Positions 14,834 to 22,405 of a stretch of DNA of 38,497 nucleotides are shown here, piece after piece. The translations under genes were made by a program, and so were the position numbers. This stretch comes from Muribaculaceae bacterium (lineage in GTDB: Bacteria > Bacteroidota > Bacteroidia > Bacteroidales > Muribaculaceae). Below the pieces are notes generated by a model. It searched no databases. It was given only the letters and a program-made list of their open reading frames with translations, and was not told where the DNA came from. The DNA is taken from NCBI GenBank assembly GCA_029060725.1, contig JAIDTL010000143.1, positions 1 to 38,497 of the forward strand. Direction: 5' to 3'. Positions within the stretch are counted from its first letter, which is position 1. Each line of letters opens with the position of its first letter.

Positions 14834-16108
14834 ATGCTCAATGATAGTTTTGACAGAGATCATCTCTGGCACCCATATACATCAACACATGATCCTCTCC
14901 CAACTTACAAGGTAGATCATGCCGACGGTGCTGTTATCACTCTTGAAGATGGAAGAGAATTGATAGATGGCATGTCATCTTGGTGGTGTGTCATTCATGG
15001 ATATAATCATCCGGTGCTGAATAAAGCTATTGAAAATCAGATCGGAAAGATGAGCCATGTGATGTTTGGCGGCTTGACTCACCAACCTGCCATTGAACTT
15101 GGTAAACTTCTTCTCGACATTCTGCCACCGACAATGAACCGAATTTTCTATGCAGATTCCGGTTCTGTTGCAACCGAGGTGGCAATGAAGATGGCTGTCC
15201 AAGCACAAAATGATCCCAAACGTACCAATTTCGCAACCATAAAGAGCGGATATCACGGTGATACTTGGAATGCAATGTCGGTCTGTGATCCGGTGACGGG
15301 TATGCACGGTGCTTTTGGACCGGCTCTCCCTGTCCGCTTTTTTGCCGATGCCCCCCAATGCGGTTTTCATGATGAATGGAATCCAAAAGATTTCGATTCA
15401 ATGCGTCAGATTCTCGATGAGCATGGCGATACTATAGCTGCCGTGATACTGGAACCCATAGTGCAAGGTGCCGGTGGTATGCGATTCTATCATCCCCAAT
15501 ATCTTCGAGAACTCCGCAAAGAGTGCGACGAAAGGGGTATTCTATTGATATTTGATGAGATTGCTACAGGATTTGGACGAACCGGAAAACTTTTTGCTTG
15601 GGAGCATGCCGGGGTCGAACCTGACATAATGCTCATAGGCAAAGCTCTCACAGGAGGATACATGACTTTCTCTGCAGTTGCCACTTCAGAAAAAGTTGCT
15701 GAGATGATTTCGTCGAGTGAAGCCGGATGCATAATGCATGGTCCTACATTCATGGGAAATCCCTTGGCTTGTGCTGTGGCACTTGCCAGTACACGGCTTC
15801 TTCTCGCAAGCCCATGGCAAAAAAGGATCAAAGAAATAGAATCAATCCTTAAAGATGAACTTGCCCCGGCTGCAGCGCTTCCATTTGTCAAGGAAGTCAG
15901 AGTGCTTGGAGGTATAGGCGTAATCGAACTTTACGAATACATCTCATGGTTGGGAGAATTCCAAAAGTTGTGTGTGGAAGAAGGTGTATGGATTCGTCCG
16001 TTTGCCCATAACGCCTACCTGATGCCCCCATTCCTTGCAGTTTCCGACGATCAAGTTCGTACCCTCGCCCGCAAGCTAATCAAAATCCTGAAGCAAATCC
16101 ACAACTAA
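14834..16108 (+). CDS. bioA: Adenosylmethionine-8-amino-7-oxononanoate aminotransferase
   Basis: BioA transfers an amino group from S-adenosylmethionine to 8-amino-7-oxononanoate, giving 7,8-diaminononanoate. It is a class III PLP aminotransferase of 424 residues, near the usual 420-430. Visible features: HLWHPYTS near the N-terminus (BioA-specific), [10 protein letters not shown] (48-57), GYHGDT with Tyr140, the DE pair at 241-242 in [14 protein letters not shown], and the PLP lysine Lys270 in [11 protein letters not shown]. The W-W-C-V and HPYTS motifs distinguish BioA from ornithine or GABA aminotransferases. It stands alone on its transcript; bioF and bioD lie kilobases away on the other strand. 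A palindromic repeat cluster starts 4 bases after the stop. Confidence 0.95.
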   Translation: MLNDSFDRDHLWHPYTSTHDPLPTYKVDHADGAVITLEDGRELIDGMSSWWCVIHGYNHPVLNKAIENQIGKMSHVMFGGLTHQPAIELGKLLLDILPPTMNRIFYADSGSVATEVAMKMAVQAQNDPKRTNFATIKSGYHGDTWNAMSVCDPVTGMHGAFGPALPVRFFADAPQCGFHDEWNPKDFDSMRQILDEHGDTIAAVILEPIVQGAGGMRFYHPQYLRELRKECDERGILLIFDEIATGFGRTGKLFAWEHAGVEPDIMLIGKALTGGYMTFSAVATSEKVAEMISSSEAGCIMHGPTFMGNPLACAVALASTRLLLASPWQKRIKEIESILKDELAPAAALPFVKEVRVLGGIGVIELYEYISWLGEFQKLCVEEGVWIRPFAHNAYLMPPFLAVSDDQVRTLARKLIKILKQIHN

Positions 16109-16112
16109 TTTT

Positions 16113-16131
16113 GTCAGGTCGGAGACCTGAC
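16113..16131. repeat. REP-like palindrome, family A, copy 1
   Basis: GTCAGGTC-GGA-GACCTGAC is a perfect 8-bp stem with a three-base GGA loop, flanked by TTTT on the left and CGATTATG on the right. It sits 4 bases after the bioA stop, where it may also help end transcription or protect the 3' end. Confidence 0.75.
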
Positions 16132-16191
16132 GATTATGAGATAATCCTGATTTTGTCTGGGTTTCTATAAGAAAAGTAGACTTCTGATTTT

Positions 16192-16210
16192 GTCAGGTTG
16201 GAGACCTGAC
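16192..16210. repeat. REP-like palindrome, family A, copy 2
   Basis: GTCAGGTT-GGA-GACCTGAC repeats copy 1 with one G-T wobble. The flanks GATTTTGTCAGGT and CGATTATG are repeated as well, so the unit is at least about 28 bp long. Confidence 0.75.
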
Positions 16211-16224
16211 GATTATGTACAAAC

Positions 16225-16276
16225 CCCAGACTTCAGTCTGGGCTTATATGAAAAGGCACAGTAGCCTCGGAGAGGC
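16225..16276. repeat. Two further hairpins of the palindrome cluster
   Basis: CCCAGACT-TC-AGTCTGGG (16225-16242) is a perfect 8-bp stem, and GCCTC-GGA-GAGGC (16264-16276) is a perfect 5-bp stem with the same GGA loop as the family A copies. Together with those they make a run of four hairpins in 165 bp. Confidence 0.65.
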
Positions 16277-16355
16277 GCTTTATGGTATACAAAAGTAATA
16301 CCCAAGAAACTATTATCTTTTTCAGATTGTTTCAACTATAAAGAGTTTATTGAAA

Positions 16356-16712
16356 ATGGAAAATAAAGAAGAAAAAACCAACATAGAAGAAAATACCGCT
16401 GAAGAACTCCGAATCACGGAGAAAGCTATTGAAATGCTTCGTACGGTCTTCGACCCGGAAATACCTGTAAATGTCTACGATCTCGGTCTGATATATAAGA
16501 TTGACTATGAAGTGGATAAAAAGACTCTTCATGTCGATATGACTCTTACTGCTCCAAGCTGTCCGGCTGCTGATTTCATCCTTGAGGATGTCCGCCAGAA
16601 ACTTGTCAGCATAAAAGGTCCTGAAAAAGTAGATCTCCGATTGGTGTTCGATCCTGTGTGGGATCAATCAATGATGTCGGAAGAAGCTAAACTCGAACTC
16701 GGTTTCCTGTGA
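16356..16712 (+). CDS. MIP18/DUF59 family protein (SufT/PaaD-like)
   Basis: A 118-residue protein of the MIP18 (DUF59) family, which helps assemble or deliver iron-sulfur clusters. After a charged N-terminal tail (about 1-25) comes the domain: IEMLRTVFDPEIPVNVYDLGLIYKI, then MTLTAPSCPAAD with the conserved cysteine, and a C-terminal VDLRLVFDPVWDQSMMSEEAKLELGF block. The DPEIPVNVYDLGLIY core is diagnostic. I prefer ATG 16356 over the TTG two codons upstream. Its TGA overlaps the GTG start of lpxH (GTGA). Which Fe-S enzymes it serves is unknown; biotin synthase and the NqrF/NqrD-E centres are candidates only by proximity. Confidence 0.9.
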   Translation: MENKEEKTNIEENTAEELRITEKAIEMLRTVFDPEIPVNVYDLGLIYKIDYEVDKKTLHVDMTLTAPSCPAADFILEDVRQKLVSIKGPEKVDLRLVFDPVWDQSMMSEEAKLELGFL

Positions 16713-17464
16713 GAACCTATTTCCTTAGCGACTTGCACCTCGGTGCCCCTTATTTCCCCGACTCAAGAGAGTCGGAGAAGAGAGTCGTATCCTTCCTTGA
16801 TTCCATAAAACATGATGCAGAGTCGATATATCTTTTAGGCGATATTCTCGACTATTGGTATGAATATCGCTATGTCGTGCCTCGCGGTTTTGTGCGATTC
16901 TTCGGTAAACTTGCCGAACTCTCAGACTCCGGTATCAAGATAACATGGCTCATAGGCAACCACGACATTTGGATTTTCGATTATATTCCGAATGAATTGG
17001 GAATAAGGGTGATTGATGGTAGTCTTATTGAAGAAATCTACGGAAAAAAGGTTTATATGGCTCATGGCGATGGAGTAGGGGAGCATCCCTGGAGTTTCCG
17101 GTTCATTCGCTCCATGTTTCGCTCAAAAATATGCCAATTTTTCTATTCTGCAATTCATCCTCGATGGACAGTACCTTTTGCTTATAGCTGGAGTCATCAT
17201 AGCCGTGAGACCGGTCGCGAAGCCGGACAAGAATGGCATCCTCTTCTTGATCAACTCGAATCTTTCTCTCGCAAATATCTTGAAGAGCATCCTGATATCA
17301 GCCATTTCATCTATGGCCATCTCCATATACTGAAGCAAATAAGGCTCAGCGACACTTGCGACTTGACCGTACTTGGAGAATGGATCAAAACCTTCTCTTA
17401 CGCCACGCTTGATTCCGACGGCACATTATCCCTTCATACATATTCAGAATACTCATCACAGTAA
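16709..17464 (+). CDS. lpxH: UDP-2,3-diacylglucosamine diphosphatase
   Basis: LpxH hydrolyses UDP-2,3-diacylglucosamine to lipid X in lipid A synthesis, at the inner face of the membrane. It is a calcineurin-like metallophosphatase of 251 residues with the expected metal motifs: FLSDLHLGAP (Asp8, His10), LLGDILDYWYEY, IGNHDIW, MAHGDGVG and IYGHLH. Residues after HGDGVG (WSFRFIRSMFRS) fit the lipid-binding cap. The start is GTG at 16709, overlapping the upstream stop by four bases, with no better ATG. It is convergent with bioF (21 bp between stops). Confidence 0.9.
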   Translation: MRTYFLSDLHLGAPYFPDSRESEKRVVSFLDSIKHDAESIYLLGDILDYWYEYRYVVPRGFVRFFGKLAELSDSGIKITWLIGNHDIWIFDYIPNELGIRVIDGSLIEEIYGKKVYMAHGDGVGEHPWSFRFIRSMFRSKICQFFYSAIHPRWTVPFAYSWSHHSRETGREAGQEWHPLLDQLESFSRKYLEEHPDISHFIYGHLHILKQIRLSDTCDLTVLGEWIKTFSYATLDSDGTLSLHTYSEYSSQ

Positions 17465-17485
17465 TCCTTGATTCCAAAAAGAAGA

Positions 17486-18634
17486 TTACAGTTGACCTTG
17501 TAGGGACGCAATGCTCGTGCGTCCTATGCTGTTTATTGCAGCAAGCACTGTTTCCAGCTCCTCACGTGTCATTCCTGCTGAAAGCGACAGTCTCAACCTT
17601 TCTGTCCCGGCTGCTACAGTAGGCCTACGAATCGGAAGTGCATCAATCCCGGCATCTCTTAATGTAGTTGCCATTTCAATCGCACGTGAAGCGCTCCCGG
17701 CATGCACGGGTATAATCTGGCTCCGACTCTGACATTCCATCCCCGTAATATCTTCCACTCTCTTCCTGAACCATTCAGATAATTCGCGTAGATATTTCCT
17801 CTCATCTCTCATTCCGATGAGCTTTTCTATCATAAACTTATCCCATGCCACTATCGAAGGGGGAAGGGCAGTCGAAAAAATAAAACTCCTTGCGCAATTG
17901 ATAAAATAAGAGTGCAAAGTCTCTGAAGTGGCAATAAATGCTCCATATCCTGCCGCTGCCTTGCCGAGAGTGACTATAAGGATATCTATTTCCGGAAGAA
18001 TGCCAAGTTCCTCTGCCAATCCAAGCCCCTTATCACCAAATGCTCCAAACGCATGAGCTTCATCTACGTAGAGCAATACATTGGGATACTCATTTTTGAT
18101 TGCTACAAGTTCTTCAAGAGGTGAAAGATCCCCGTCCATACTATAGACGGATTCAACTGCAACTATTACACTTTTATATGATGAAGCTTTCTTTTGAAGT
18201 ATTTTCCGAAGCATCCCCATGTCATTATGTGCAAATCTGGCTGTATCTCCATGTCCAAGACGAATGCCATCAATCATAGATGCGTGGATAAGTTTATCGC
18301 TTACGATTAGTGTCCCGGGAATTGAAAGGGCTGAAAGAGCACCGGTGTTGGCATGATAGCCGGAATTCATCAAGAGAATGCTTTTCCCATAAAGTTTGGA
18401 AAGCATCTTTTCCAAGGCATTGTGTTCCTTCTGGTTTCTTTGTAAAAGCCTCGAAGCCGAAGCCGTCATTGGTGTCTCACCATAACGATCAAAAAAAATC
18501 CCGCACAATTGGGAATACCTTGCTCCAAGCGACATATAGTCGTTGCTTATTAGATCAAGTCCTCCCAGCCCATCGGGTATGCTCCTGAGCCTTTTTTCCT
18601 CTTTCAGAGAGGAAAGGATATCTTCATATATCAT
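17486..18634 (-). CDS. bioF: 8-amino-7-oxononanoate synthase
   Basis: BioF condenses pimeloyl-ACP with alanine, releasing CO2, to form 8-amino-7-oxononanoate. It is an alpha-oxoamine synthase of 382 residues: NDYMSLG (31-37), SGYHANTGAL near residue 95, the cofactor-binding DEAHAFGAFG (191-200) and PLP Lys225 in LGKAAAGYGAF. Related KBL and serine palmitoyltransferase enzymes share these motifs, but the biotin context favours BioF. It is the third gene of an exonuclease - small membrane protein - bioF operon with four-base overlaps. The last 14 residues (SIGRTSIASLQGQL) are encoded largely by a REP-like palindrome at 17500-17526, so the natural C-terminus has probably been replaced or extended. 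Confidence 0.92.
   Translation of the reverse strand: MIYEDILSSLKEEKRLRSIPDGLGGLDLISNDYMSLGARYSQLCGIFFDRYGETPMTASASRLLQRNQKEHNALEKMLSKLYGKSILLMNSGYHANTGALSALSIPGTLIVSDKLIHASMIDGIRLGHGDTARFAHNDMGMLRKILQKKASSYKSVIVAVESVYSMDGDLSPLEELVAIKNEYPNVLLYVDEAHAFGAFGDKGLGLAEELGILPEIDILIVTLGKAAAGYGAFIATSETLHSYFINCARSFIFSTALPPSIVAWDKFMIEKLIGMRDERKYLRELSEWFRKRVEDITGMECQSRSQIIPVHAGSASRAIEMATTLRDAGIDALPIRRPTVAAGTERLRLSLSAGMTREELETVLAAINSIGRTSIASLQGQL
17500..17526 (+). repeat. REP-like palindrome, family B, copy 1, inside bioF 3' end
   Basis: GTAGGGACGCA, a 7-base loop, then TGCGTCCTA: a 7-bp perfect stem (17504-17510 with 17518-17524). The element lies within the last codons of bioF on the opposite strand. 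A second copy with about 80 percent identity is at 22379-22405. Confidence 0.75.
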
Positions 18635-18870
18635 GGATTCTGATGTCTTTTCTCAGTGTCAGCGATATCTTTTTCTCTTTCAGCGCGAAGGCGTTCTCTC
18701 TTCTTCAAGAAGAACACCAATGCAATCAAGACTGCGGTCTCAGCTCCTATCGTACCCCAGAATCTGAGAGTCTCGCCGGCGCGAAGCAGATCAAGCCCAA
18801 AATACACTGTCATGAAGCAAAAGTAGATAGCTAATAGAGCAGGAAGCCAGATATATTTATATTTTCTCAT
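18631..18870 (-). CDS. Small two-helix membrane protein
   Basis: I do not recognise this 79-residue protein. It has two membrane segments (about 6-24, YIWLPALLAIYFCFMTVYFG, and 37-55) followed by a highly charged tail (KKRERLRAEREKDIADTEKRHQ). Both ends overlap neighbouring genes by four bases (ATGA with the exonuclease and with bioF), which supports it being real and co-translated. Similar tiny membrane proteins are common beside exonuclease or bioF genes in Bacteroidales, but I cannot assign a role. Confidence 0.7.
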   Translation of the reverse strand: MRKYKYIWLPALLAIYFCFMTVYFGLDLLRAGETLRFWGTIGAETAVLIALVFFLKKRERLRAEREKDIADTEKRHQNP

Positions 18871-19490
18871 ATTTCTTCCTCCGTTGGTTGTATGATATAT
18901 TCAGACTCTTCCGGGTGAAAAAGGCCCGCATTAAGATATTTGTATATTTTCACGCAAGCTTGGGCGTCAAGGGCTGCATAATGTTGTTGTGCTTCCGCAA
19001 GTTGATCCGCTTCCCAATTGGAAAGTCGCTGAGATTTGGAAAGTCGTTTGCCAAAAAGAATGCCAAAGAGTTTTGAAAGGCTCTTATCTATTATATTCCA
19101 TTGGGTGGCAAACTGCTGAAGCTCTATGAATCCTTGTGGCTCAAAATCATAGCTCTTATGAAGATTCCTGAAATCATCATGAATGGAAAGACCTACTTTC
19201 TGTGCATTCTTGTCTTCAAGGAGCTGTTTCAGAGGCTCAGGCATTCCGATTTTATTAAGGCGGAATAGAAAGCATTCATCATTTGAGGAGAGTTGGAGTA
19301 GCGCTACCTTATAACTTTGACCCTTCTTGAAAGATGGTCTGGTCTCTGTATCAAATCCAATAAGGTCTGACTTGCGGAGTCTCTCTATGGCATAATCTAC
19401 CATCCCGGGGTCATCTACTACTTTGATAGTACCCTGGAATTGAGCTGCCGGCAAGGAAGCAAGTTGCTGTTTGGATATTGATATTTCCAT
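18867..19490 (-). CDS. DEDDy 3'-5' exonuclease (RNase D-like)
   Basis: A 207-residue 3'-5' exonuclease domain protein. Acidic residues of the DEDD fold are visible: FDTET with Asp47 and Glu49, the IHDDFRNL block (Asp105/Asp106), and YAALDAQ with Tyr171 and Asp175, making it the DEDDy subgroup. There are no HRDC domains, so it is smaller than RNase D (about 370 residues) and could act on either RNA or DNA ends. First gene of the operon with the small membrane protein and bioF; its promoter overlaps the divergent one for the outer membrane barrel genes. Confidence 0.88.
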   Translation of the reverse strand: MEISISKQQLASLPAAQFQGTIKVVDDPGMVDYAIERLRKSDLIGFDTETRPSFKKGQSYKVALLQLSSNDECFLFRLNKIGMPEPLKQLLEDKNAQKVGLSIHDDFRNLHKSYDFEPQGFIELQQFATQWNIIDKSLSKLFGILFGKRLSKSQRLSNWEADQLAEAQQHYAALDAQACVKIYKYLNAGLFHPEESEYIIQPTEEEI

Positions 19491-19610
19491 GTCAGATATT
19501 TTCTTATTGACGTAGGTTTTATTATTTTAAGATGGAAGGCATCTCCCGATTTTATTAGAATTGTTTCTTTAAAATGACCATGATGAGGTGTCTCTCGTCG
19601 AAATCTAATG

Positions 19611-19641
19611 CAAAGTTACAATTTTTTTTTGACTTCTTCAA
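19611..19641 (-). promoter_or_regulatory. Promoter of exonuclease-bioF operon
   Basis: On the minus strand TTG (19639-19641), 20 bp, TAACTTTG (19611-19618), an exact -7 box. It is interleaved with the divergent promoter at 19628-19658, so the two cannot easily be occupied at once. Confidence 0.6.
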
Positions 19642-19658
19642 GAATTTTATTAACTTTG
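19628..19658 (+). promoter_or_regulatory. Promoter of the barrel genes and bioG-bioC
   Basis: TTTG (19628-19631), 19 bp, TAACTTTG (19651-19658). Start of transcription near 19664 gives a leader of about 90 bases before the first barrel gene. Confidence 0.6.
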
Positions 19659-19753
19659 CAACTGAATTGGCAATCTTTCAGTCTTGTCAATAGATTGAAT
19701 TAGCTAAAAACTTTAAAACTATAAACTGAATATTAACCAAACCCAAAAGAATT

Positions 19754-20389
19754 ATGAAGACATTCCACAAAGCTCTTCTGGTGGCTCTCGTAGCCATCTT
19801 CTCATTCGGATATGCTTCTGCAGATTTCCGTTTCGGCGTGAAAGCCGGTCTAAACTTCAGTAAGCTTGACTATAAGATCAAGACCTTGGAGGAAGCTGGC
19901 AATATGTTGAAGGACCCTAACAACCAGACAGGCTGGATGGCGGGTGTAATGGCGGAATTCACAATTCCAATCATAAATATTGGTGCTGATGCATCTATCC
20001 TGTATGCTCGCCAGAATGTCGCAAAGGAACAAGAAGAATATTACAACAACAAGAACTTTCTGGATATTCCGGTCAATCTCAAGTGGAAAATTGGACTTCC
20101 CGTGGTAGGAAAGTTTATCTCTCCTATCATCTACACTGGCCCCGACTTCCTGTTCGTTCTTGACAAGAACGTTCTTCAGAATGTTCAGGATAAAAAATGC
20201 GAGGTGGGATGGAATATCGGTATCGGCGTCGAGCTTTTGCGCCATCTACAGGTAGAAGGCGGATATTGCATCGGCCTTAACAATGTATCGAAATATACTA
20301 AGTATGTTCCCGGAATACCTGACATTCCTGTTGAAGATTTTAAGGTTAAGAAAAACTACTGGACTGTTTCCGTCGCTTATCTTTTCTAA
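19754..20389 (+). CDS. Outer membrane beta-barrel protein (PF13568-like), first of pair
   Basis: A 211-residue outer membrane barrel. Signal peptide at residues 1-23 (FHKALLVALVAIFSFGYASA). The mature part opens with FRFGVKAGLNFSKL and closes with YWTVSVAYLF; alternating polar and hydrophobic strands and a terminal phenylalanine fit an eight-strand barrel of the OMP_b-brl_2 type. Function unknown. It is paralogous to the next gene (see the shared A-E-F/I-M-I-P and terminal VAYLF/LAYLF blocks), pointing to tandem duplication, and likely shares a transcript with the downstream biotin gene. Confidence 0.88.
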   Translation: MKTFHKALLVALVAIFSFGYASADFRFGVKAGLNFSKLDYKIKTLEEAGNMLKDPNNQTGWMAGVMAEFTIPIINIGADASILYARQNVAKEQEEYYNNKNFLDIPVNLKWKIGLPVVGKFISPIIYTGPDFLFVLDKNVLQNVQDKKCEVGWNIGIGVELLRHLQVEGGYCIGLNNVSKYTKYVPGIPDIPVEDFKVKKNYWTVSVAYLF

Positions 20390-20405
20390 ACAAACAATTT
20401 GATTG

Positions 20406-21011
20406 ATGAAGAAACTTGTTTTGGCCCTGATTGCTATATTGTGTAGCTTAGGAGCAAATGCAGAACTCCGTTGGGGCCCTACTGCAAGCATTAATTTCAA
20501 TAATTTTCACTGGAAAGAGCCTCTCCTTGAGACTCACATGCTCACCAGTTTTGATGCCGGAATCATGGCAGAAATCATGATTCCAGGCATCGGTTTCGGT
20601 GTCGATACCGGGCTTACGTACGGTATGCGCAGCTCAAAAATTAATTTTGGTCAATGGGAGGTGTGGAAAAGCGATGGCTTCGGTAATGAAAATGTTGCAT
20701 TGCATACGATCAACATTCCTCTTCACCTGAGATTTAAGTATACTCGTCTCGAAGGTATTGAAGAGACAATTGCGCCTCTCGCATACGCAGGTCCTGTTTT
20801 CTCTTTCAATGTGGCAGGTAATTGCAAGGCTCTTGAGCAACCTATAGGTACTGTTTCCCTTGACTTTGGCCTTGGATGCGAATTGTTTCAGAAATTCCAG
20901 ATTTCTGTGGGCTACCTTTGGGGACTCAGTTACGCTACAAGAACAGTGAAGCTCGAAAACTTATCAGCACGCGCTGATGGTTTCAGGGTGAACTTGGCAT
21001 ACCTTTTCTAA
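20406..21011 (+). CDS. Outer membrane beta-barrel protein, second of pair
   Basis: A 201-residue barrel protein with signal peptide MKKLVLALIAILCSLGANA. The mature start LRWGPTASINFNNF and the end FRVNLAYLF match the plan of the preceding gene. ATG 20406 is chosen over the TTG immediately before it because the signal peptide begins there. It lies 16 bases after its paralogue and 15 bases before the bioG-bioC start, so all three are probably one operon. Role unknown; a link to biotin or a precursor in the outer membrane is only a guess from position. Confidence 0.87.
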   Translation: MKKLVLALIAILCSLGANAELRWGPTASINFNNFHWKEPLLETHMLTSFDAGIMAEIMIPGIGFGVDTGLTYGMRSSKINFGQWEVWKSDGFGNENVALHTINIPLHLRFKYTRLEGIEETIAPLAYAGPVFSFNVAGNCKALEQPIGTVSLDFGLGCELFQKFQISVGYLWGLSYATRTVKLENLSARADGFRVNLAYLF

Positions 21012-21026
21012 TGAAATTTTCTTGCT

Positions 21027-22361
21027 GTGAAGATAGAATTCATTAAGAGAGGCGCGGAGACGCGCCTCATACTTTTATTTACCGGTTGGTCAACTGACTC
21101 TCGGTATTACAAAGACTGTATTGTAGATGGTTGGGATACGGCGGTGGTAAGTGATTACCGCGACATGTCGATGCCAGATTTGCCTTCTCAATACTCTACA
21201 ATTTATATATTTGCATATTCTCTCGGAGTTTTTGCAGCTTCTTTATGTGATATAAAGGCAGTTGCTAAGATCGCAATATGCGGTTCCCTAATTCCGGTCT
21301 CTGATGATTTCGGCATTCCAATTGTAGTGTTTGATTCTACAGCAGAGGCATTGTCTGTCGAATCATTGAAAAAGTTCCATCGTCGCATGGCAGGAGATAG
21401 ATCCACTTTATCCCGGATAGCGCCATTGCTTCCGGAATCACCCGATATAGATATCCTTAAAGAAGAACTTCATGCGATAAGTGTTGCTCAAAGCATTTCC
21501 AAACCTACCTCTCAATGGAATAAGGTATACATTGCCAAGCAAGACAGGATCTTCCCTTTTGATAATCTAAAAAGATTTTGGGATGGATATCCGGATGCAG
21601 TGAAAGTTGAAGTCGAATCTTCTCATGCCATTGACATTTCAAAAATCGTAAATGAAGTTATTCCTAATCATATTTCGATAGGTGAGGGCTTCTCCATTGC
21701 TGCTGATACCTACAGACAGAATGCCATCGTACAAGCTGAAATATGCAATAGGATAGGAGAAATACTCAGAAATAAATTATATGATAGAAAATCTCCGGTT
21801 GATTCTCTTCTCGAAATAGGTGTAGGAAGAGGACTGCTGACAGATGTTTGGCAAAATGTTGTCAAACCAATCAACGCAACCTTCATAGATTTATTGCCGA
21901 CTCCCAGATTCGGCATTGCAAAGAATGAAGAATACATTGTTGCAGATGCAGAAGAATGGCTAAAGAAATCTTCGGTTAAATACGACATAATCCTTAGTGC
22001 ATCCACAATTCAATGGTTTGCAGATCCTTTAGGGTTTATAAATACAGTGAGAGATCATCTAAATCCCGGTGGATGTGCTGTAATGTCCACCTTCGTCAGA
22101 GGAAATCTTCATCAACTCGACGAAATCAGACCCTGCCCGCTCATATACCATACCGCAGAAGAATATAAAGAGATTCCGGCTGTCAGAGTAGAAGAGTGGG
22201 AGAGAACGCTGACATTCTCATCCTCCAGAGAAATGCTGATGCATCTTCGCCACACCGGAGTCTCCCCGCGCCGCCACTCCTCATCGGTTTCTCTCACTTC
22301 GCTCCCAACCGAACTGACCTACCGCCCCCTTATCCTCACCATCGATGCCCCTCATCCCTAA
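21027..22361 (+). CDS. bioC: BioG-BioC fusion: pimeloyl-ACP methyl ester esterase and malonyl-ACP methyltransferase
   Basis: One 444-residue protein joins two enzymes of pimeloyl-ACP synthesis. Residues 1-215 are a BioG-like (DUF452) alpha/beta hydrolase: LFTGWSTDS near the oxyanion site, nucleophile Ser65 in FAYSLGVF, probable acid Asp173 and His200 in ESSHAID. Residues 220-444 are a BioC-like SAM methyltransferase: FSIAADTYRQNAIVQ (typical BioC start), SAM motif LEIGVGRG (262-269), an acidic loop FIDLLP and SASTIQWFADP. BioC masks malonyl-ACP as a methyl ester; BioG frees the pimeloyl product. Such fusions are known in Bacteroidetes. The start codon is GTG 15 bases after the barrel gene. 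Convergent with bioD. Confidence 0.9.
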   Translation: MKIEFIKRGAETRLILLFTGWSTDSRYYKDCIVDGWDTAVVSDYRDMSMPDLPSQYSTIYIFAYSLGVFAASLCDIKAVAKIAICGSLIPVSDDFGIPIVVFDSTAEALSVESLKKFHRRMAGDRSTLSRIAPLLPESPDIDILKEELHAISVAQSISKPTSQWNKVYIAKQDRIFPFDNLKRFWDGYPDAVKVEVESSHAIDISKIVNEVIPNHISIGEGFSIAADTYRQNAIVQAEICNRIGEILRNKLYDRKSPVDSLLEIGVGRGLLTDVWQNVVKPINATFIDLLPTPRFGIAKNEEYIVADAEEWLKKSSVKYDIILSASTIQWFADPLGFINTVRDHLNPGGCAVMSTFVRGNLHQLDEIRPCPLIYHTAEEYKEIPAVRVEEWERTLTFSSSREMLMHLRHTGVSPRRHSSSVSLTSLPTELTYRPLILTIDAPHP

Positions 22362-22378
22362 TAGAATTCAAAAAAGTT

Positions 22379-22405
22379 AAAGGACGCACGAGCCGTGCAT
22401 CCCTA
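22379..22405 (-). repeat. REP-like palindrome, family B, copy 2, at bioD stop
   Basis: On the minus strand GTAGGGATGCACG, AGC-complement loop, CGTGCGTCC: a 9-bp stem with one mismatch (22382-22390 with 22394-22402). It closely matches the bioF copy at 17500-17526. Its TAG at 22403-22405 is the stop codon of bioD. It lies between the convergent bioC and bioD ends. Confidence 0.75.
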
